From NCBI GenBank assembly GCA_028571685.1, contig CM053156.1, positions 90,461,049 through 90,525,048 of the forward strand: 64,000 bases of DNA, given 5' to 3'. A program made the translations under genes and the position numbers. Position 1 is the first letter of the stretch, and each line of letters opens with the position of its first letter. The notes beneath the pieces were generated by a model that had not been told where the DNA came from, searched no databases, and worked only from the letters and a program-made list of their open reading frames with translations. Positions 60,701 through 64,000 of this stretch are shown in pieces. Source of the stretch: Heterohyrax brucei (Eukaryota; Chordata; Mammalia; Hyracoidea; Procaviidae).

Positions 60701-63643
60701 CAGCCCGTTCCACCTGCAGGGAGAGGTCCGTGGAGTGCCCCAGTCAGCCTGGAAGGCAGAGCCTGCCCAGAACGGCCCGACCCACAGGGCAGGGTGGGCT
60801 CACCAGGAGGTCGGCAGTGCAGCCAGCGCTGATGCCCGTGGTATTCAGTCTCTTGAGGTCCACATACTTCCCCAGGGCTTTGATGCCCTTGACGCAGCCA
60901 CGGATGGAGCTTCCGGAGGGGAAGAGCTGCCGCAGGCTGGTGGGCGGGCGGGCAGGGGTCAGGGAAGAGACCAGCTAGGGGTCAGGGCACTGGACATCCC
61001 CATGAGTGCCTGTCCTCACCTCGGGGGCAGCAGGTCGGGGGGCACGCCCCCCAGGTAGTACGCGGTGGCGTGCTCCAGAGAGTTCTCCTGCTCCACGCTA
61101 AACACCGTGATCCTCTCCACACGAACCAGCACCCGCTTCCGGGCCCCACCGAGCAGGAACACCTGGACCTGGGTGGCACCAATGTAGCTGTCCAGGCGGG
61201 CTGCAAGAAGCCACTGCCTCCCGCCGCCTCCCATTGCCCCTCCAGGGCCTCACTGCTTTGCTTGCTGAAGGTAGCGGGGAAGACAGCATCGGGGTGACTT
61301 CCTGCAGGCCTGCGCCGAAGTCAAAGAGAATGACCAGGCGGCCCTCCCGGACGGCCAGGCACAGGAACTGGCCCTGAGGACAGAGGTGGGGTCAGCATGG
61401 GGGGCCACAGGGTAAGAAACAGGGTCAGCACCTTCAGGCCAGGAAGAGAGCTGGGCTGGGGTGGGGTCTGCACAAAGGGAGCAGGCTGGGTGGGAGCAGA
61501 GTCAGCACATGACTGGGGGTGGAAAACAGGGCACAGGGTGCGGTGGTGGTGGGCAGCCGGTGGAGGGCAGGGTATGGTGGGCATGGGCGTGGTGAGCCCA
61601 GGGGTGCGGTCAGGTCAAGGAGGCAGTGGGTGAGTGAAGTCCACCAAGGGACAACGAAGGCAGGCGGGGTCAGCCCGGGGAGGGAGGGGCGGGCGGGGTC
61701 AGCCCAGGAGAGGGAGGCTCATGCCTGGTGCTGCAAAAAAAAGATGATGCCGTTGTAGGACACGAGCCGCAGCTCCTGGTCGAAGCGCTTGGTGTTGCTC
61801 ATCTGGCTCTCAAAGCTGATGTGGGCAAAGCCAGAGCCATCGAGGTAGGAGCCATCTGTCAGCCAGGGGTCACCTGTTGACTTGGAGCTGTGTGTCAGAG
61901 GTCAGAGGTCAGAAGTCAGCCGGTAGTGGGAGGGCCGGCAGGCGTGGGGAGGGCTGGCTAACTCACATACCGAGCGCAAGGCTTGTCGACCGCCGTGTCC
62001 AGCTGGAAGGTCCTCTCAAAGTTGTAGAGGCTAAGCACCTCCTCGTTTAGCGTTCCAAGCTCGATGCAGCCATGGTAACCCGGGTAGCGGAGAGCTGTGG
62101 GGGGCTGTGGGCACCACACATGGTGAGGAGCACAGGTGAAGTCCCTTCCCCACCCAGGGTAGGCCACAGGGAAGGCATTTCAGACTGCAGCAGGACGGAC
62201 TGCAGCTAGACACCACAAAGGACTTCCTGGGACACCATAGAGAGGGCTGCTCCCCAAATCATAGGAGCAGCTTGGCAGCTGCCACATCCAACAGGCTCAC
62301 CGTGAAGTTGGCGGGGTAGCCACCCACATAGAACACAAAGTCATCAGGTTGTAGGTTCAGCAGTCCCTCAGCCCCAGGGGCCATTGTGTCCCCCTTGGTC
62401 TCGTGAACCATCTGCTTCTCCACTGTGACGGACATGTGGCCAAACTGGAGGGTCCTGAGGGCAAAGGCGGGGCCACAAGAAGCTGCCACTTCCTGTGCAG
62501 GTGGCAGGGGTCGGGGCAGGGACAGGGGCAGTGGAGAGCTGACCTATCGATGCTGATGGCTGCAAACTGCTCCCCAATGTCCTCATCGATGCTGAGAGCT
62601 GTGGGGCCTGCCTTCCCCAGGCGGTATACCCAGTGGACCTTCTGGTCACGCAGTGCCACACCCATGTAGTCACCAGTGGCCTGGGGGGCAGGGAGGCTCA
62701 GTGAGGACACAGCCAGGGTGCTGTCCAGCTCCCACCCTGAGCCCGCTTGGCCCACCCAGCACCTGGCGGCTGCCCATGTACAGCACAAAGTGGTCCCCAG
62801 CAGAGTGGCCAGGTGCCGGCTCTGGGCTCTGCAGGTAAAACTTGAGGGCAGTGTAGGCAGCCAGGTCAGCCAAGTCCCGTGGGGTACGCAGCTGCACCCC
62901 AGAGCGTCCATTGAACTTCATGGACACCTTGACCTAAGATAGAGCACAGGAGCCAGCTGGCACCTCTGGGGCCCATGCCCATTGCCCAGCTTGACACCCC
63001 TGGGGTCCATGCCCATCACCCAAGTTGGCACTCCTCTGGAGTCTATGCCTGATGCCCAGGCTCCCAGATGGCCTGCCTCTGGCTCTGTACCCACCTTGCT
63101 AGCTGCGCCCCGGGCCTGGGCAATGAGCTGGCGCACACGGGCAATGCTGGTGGACAGGGCCAGGCTGGCATTGTGGCCACCACGGCCCTCCAGCAGGCTC
63201 AACTTGGCTAACAGCTGTGGCAGTGTCTTCTCCAGGGTGGACACTGCAGGGAGGAGGTGGCTGTTAGAACTTGGCCATCCCTCCCACTGCCATCCCAGGC
63301 CCTAGGAGGGCAGCCAGTCTCCCACCTCAGGGCCCTGGTGGGCAGCCAGTCCCCCGCCCCAGGCCCCAGGAGGGTGGCCAGTCCTCCCCATGGAGCCAGT
63401 CGGGGGCCAGCCACCCAGTGCAGGGGAGGGGCAGCCCGAGGGTTACTCTGCCACAGTGCCCACCTGAGCGGCCAGCATTCTGCATTGCCTCATCCAGGTC
63501 CTGGCCTCGAAGGCCCCCAAACTGGCCCTGCCAGCGCTCCAGGTCGTTCTGTATGTCCTGAAGCCGGGACTGGACCTGTGCAGCCGTGTCCTGAGCCTCA
63601 GCAGCCACGGCCTTGGCGTGGGCAATCTTCTCACTCACGGCAT
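57653..63643 (-). CDS. LAMA5: LAMA5 (laminin alpha-5), 3' part: last 22 coding exons, about 1,059 aa
   Basis: Alpha chain of laminins 511 and 521, secreted into basement membranes; LG1-3 bind integrins and LG4-5 bind dystroglycan and heparin-type ligands in this family. Exons on the minus strand: 63643-63464, 63243-63095, 62933-62763, 62680-62544, 62454-62301, 62104-61971, 61887-61725, 61373-61254, 61168-61020, 60936-60804, 60713-60567, 60415-60285, 60186-60016, 59774-59639, 59559-59429, 59296-59104, 59015-58848, 58754-58592, 58468-58335, 58249-58156, 58012-57896, 57759-57653. Together they are 3,182 nt with every phase consistent. The first two exons are end-of-rod coiled coil. LG1-LG3 follow to about 59.64 kb, then a basic linker (ASRRSR), then LG4-LG5. 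Sequons include SNTT, RNFS and SNHT. The protein ends GGCPVT. The 5' part of the gene lies beyond the right edge. Confidence 0.96.
57896..58012 (-). CDS. LAMA5: LAMA5 exon, LG5
   Basis: It encodes [18 protein letters not shown] (sequon SNHT) and [13 protein letters not shown] through GGLP. Acceptor CTTACAG, donor GTGAGT. Confidence 0.94.
58156..58249 (-). CDS. LAMA5: LAMA5 exon, LG5
   Basis: It encodes [18 protein letters not shown] and [13 protein letters not shown]. Acceptor CCACAG, donor GTGAGG. Confidence 0.94.
58335..58468 (-). CDS. LAMA5: LAMA5 exon, LG5
   Basis: It encodes [34 protein letters not shown] and LQLRVLGRQ. Acceptor TCTGCAG, donor GTGAGT. Confidence 0.94.
58592..58754 (-). 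CDS. LAMA5: LAMA5 exon, LG4 end
   Basis: It encodes [35 protein letters not shown] and GSGGIITI. The donor GTCTGT is weak. Confidence 0.93.
58848..59015 (-). CDS. LAMA5: LAMA5 exon, LG4
   Basis: It has 56 codons: [30 protein letters not shown] and [13 protein letters not shown]. Acceptor CCCCAG, donor GTGAGA. Confidence 0.94.
59104..59296 (-). CDS. LAMA5: LAMA5 exon, LG4
   Basis: It encodes [34 protein letters not shown] and QAGRWHT. Acceptor CTCCCAG, donor GTGAGG. Confidence 0.94.
59429..59559 (-). CDS. LAMA5: LAMA5 exon, LG3-LG4 linker and LG4 start
   Basis: It encodes the basic linker [16 protein letters not shown], then [18 protein letters not shown]. The loop after LEF appears shorter than the human one as I recall it. 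Acceptor CCCCAG, donor GTAAGG. Confidence 0.92.
59639..59774 (-). CDS. LAMA5: LAMA5 exon, LG3 end and linker
   Basis: It encodes [31 protein letters not shown] and [14 protein letters not shown]. Acceptor CCATAG, donor GTGGGC. Confidence 0.93.
60016..60186 (-). CDS. LAMA5: LAMA5 exon, LG3
   Basis: It encodes [31 protein letters not shown] and [13 protein letters not shown] (sequon). Acceptor TGTCCAG, donor GTGAGC. Confidence 0.95.
60285..60415 (-). CDS. LAMA5: LAMA5 exon, LG3
   Basis: It encodes [36 protein letters not shown] and AFYSNTTG (sequon). Acceptor TCCTCAG, donor GTGAGT. Confidence 0.95.
60567..60713 (-). CDS. LAMA5: LAMA5 exon, LG3 start
   Basis: It has 49 codons: [30 protein letters not shown] and LLYYRASP. 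The donor GTGTGT is weak but phase and homology require it. Confidence 0.93.
60804..60936 (-). CDS. LAMA5: LAMA5 exon, LG2 end
   Basis: It encodes [34 protein letters not shown] and AGCTADLL, the Cys-bearing end of LG2. Acceptor CCACCAG, donor GTGAGC. Confidence 0.95.
61020..61168 (-). CDS. LAMA5: LAMA5 exon, LG2
   Basis: It encodes [32 protein letters not shown] and [13 protein letters not shown]. Acceptor CACCCAG, donor GTGAGG. Confidence 0.95.
61254..61373 (-). CDS. LAMA5: LAMA5 exon, LG2
   Basis: It has 40 codons: [30 protein letters not shown] and SASKA. Acceptor CCCTCAG, donor GTGAGG. Confidence 0.94.
61725..61887 (-). CDS. LAMA5: LAMA5 exon, LG2 start, followed by a GC donor
   Basis: It encodes [33 protein letters not shown] and [12 protein letters not shown]. 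The exon must end at 61725 to keep the protein in register, so the intron starts GCATGA rather than GT. Confidence 0.92.
61971..62104 (-). CDS. LAMA5: LAMA5 exon, LG1 end
   Basis: It encodes [35 protein letters not shown] and KPCAR. The upstream of two possible acceptors, GTGCCCACAG ending at 62105, is chosen because it keeps phase 0 after NFT and the Pro-rich start known from the human protein. The donor is GTATGT. Confidence 0.92.
62301..62454 (-). CDS. LAMA5: LAMA5 exon, LG1
   Basis: It encodes [32 protein letters not shown] and NFT. Acceptor CCCTCAG, donor GTGAGC. Confidence 0.95.
62544..62680 (-). CDS. LAMA5: LAMA5 exon, LG1
   Basis: It encodes [18 protein letters not shown] and [16 protein letters not shown]. 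Acceptor CCCCAG, donor GTCAGC. Confidence 0.94.
62763..62933 (-). CDS. LAMA5: LAMA5 exon, start of LG1
   Basis: It has 57 codons: [34 protein letters not shown] and [12 protein letters not shown], the opening strands of an LG sandwich. The donor GTGCTG is weak. Confidence 0.94.
63095..63243 (-). CDS. LAMA5: LAMA5 exon, end of coiled coil
   Basis: It encodes [18 protein letters not shown] then [18 protein letters not shown], where the rod meets LG1. Acceptor CTGCAG, donor GTGGGT. Confidence 0.93.
63464..63643 (-). CDS. LAMA5: LAMA5 coiled-coil exon
   Basis: It encodes [34 protein letters not shown] and [11 protein letters not shown], heptad-rich laminin domain I sequence. Acceptor CCACAG, donor GTGGGC. 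Confidence 0.92.
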
Positions 63644-64000
63644 CTGTGGTGGCAGGGGCAGCGGCTCAGTGGCCGGGCAGGGTCTTCGTGGAGACCCCAG
63701 GGCAGGCACGGGCATGGCGCCCTCAGACTACGGAGGACCCCGTCGGTACACTCAAGGCTGCCAAACTGTCCCTCCGACCCAGTCAGGTCCTCTCCTTGTC
63801 ACTGACACAGCGTCACCTCTCAGGCCAAACCTGGAGTCCCCCTGGGCAGCTCCTGACACACTCCTGCCATCCAGGCTGCACGCAGCCACAGCCCAGCCAC
63901 GTGGGTCCCTCAGTGCCCTCCCATGTCACAGGCCCCATTATCTTCTGCAGAGCCAGCCCCAATGCCTCAGGGACAAGCTGTCCACACCCCAGCTTCACTT
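63644..64000. other. LAMA5: LAMA5 intronic sequence, no exon recognised
   Basis: Upstream (in gene sense) of the first recognised coiled-coil exon. No heptad-rich frame flanked by splice sites was found, so this is taken as intron running off the window edge. Confidence 0.5.

Noticed and set aside
61981-62094. Alternative LAMA5 acceptor CCCCCCACAG ending at 62095
   Set aside because: It would break the phase after NFT. The acceptor 10 bp upstream keeps frame and the conserved Pro-rich start.
1-64000. Bacterial or phage-type systems (operons, toxin-antitoxin, prophage)
   Set aside because: Spliced mammalian genes, SINEs, LINEs and CpG islands fill the window; nothing prokaryotic is present.

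Overview
This window is vertebrate nuclear DNA, not microbial. It has spliced genes with GT-AG introns, CpG-island promoters and many interspersed repeats. Two repeat families identify the lineage: a tRNA-derived SINE with the tail typical of AfroSINEs (at least 11 copies) and an RTE-clade LINE of the RTE1_LA type. Together they point to a placental mammal of the Afrotheria, most likely a paenungulate such as an elephant or manatee. The exact species cannot be read from the sequence alone.

Three protein-coding genes are present, in the order known from human 20q13.33. (1) OSBPL2 (ORP2), plus strand. A CpG-island promoter and non-coding exon 1 lie near 1.9-2.13 kb, the ATG is at 20,135 and the stop is at 44,234. 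All 13 coding exons were traced and sum to 1,440 nt (479 aa plus stop). (2) ADRM1 (RPN13), plus strand. A CpG-island promoter and non-coding exon 1 lie near 51.1-51.47 kb, the ATG is at 52,591 and the stop at 56,948. Nine coding exons sum to 1,224 nt (407 aa plus stop), with AATAAA at 57,051. (3) LAMA5, minus strand. Its last 22 coding exons (63,643 down to 57,653, about 1,059 aa) cover the end of the coiled coil and laminin G domains LG1-LG5; the rest of the gene lies beyond the right edge. ADRM1 and LAMA5 converge tail to tail.

Layout: 1-1.7 kb, upstream repeats; 1.75-2.5 kb, OSBPL2 CpG island; 2.13-20.0 kb, OSBPL2 intron 1, rich in SINEs and holding an almost full-length antisense RTE (16.2-19.5 kb) with an internal 33-bp minisatellite; 20.0-44.2 kb, OSBPL2 coding exons with many minisatellites, a 5'-truncated sense RTE (35.2-37.0 kb) and an 840-bp pentanucleotide array (41.27-42.11 kb); 44.2-45.2 kb, 3' UTR; 45.5-50.9 kb, intergenic with one clear SINE and no gene recognised; 50.9-57.07 kb, ADRM1; 57.65-64.0 kb, LAMA5.

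The genes do not form a pathway. ORP2 is a cytosolic sterol/phosphoinositide carrier, RPN13 is a proteasomal ubiquitin receptor and laminin alpha-5 is a basement-membrane protein. I found no novel multigene system. The points most worth a second look are regulatory or structural: the sense-strand YCAY-rich pentamer array in the last OSBPL2 intron, three tandem splice donors at OSBPL2 exon 1, a duplicated donor after exon 10, a GC splice donor in LAMA5, an exact antioxidant-response-element match upstream of ADRM1, and a minisatellite that grew inside an RTE copy.
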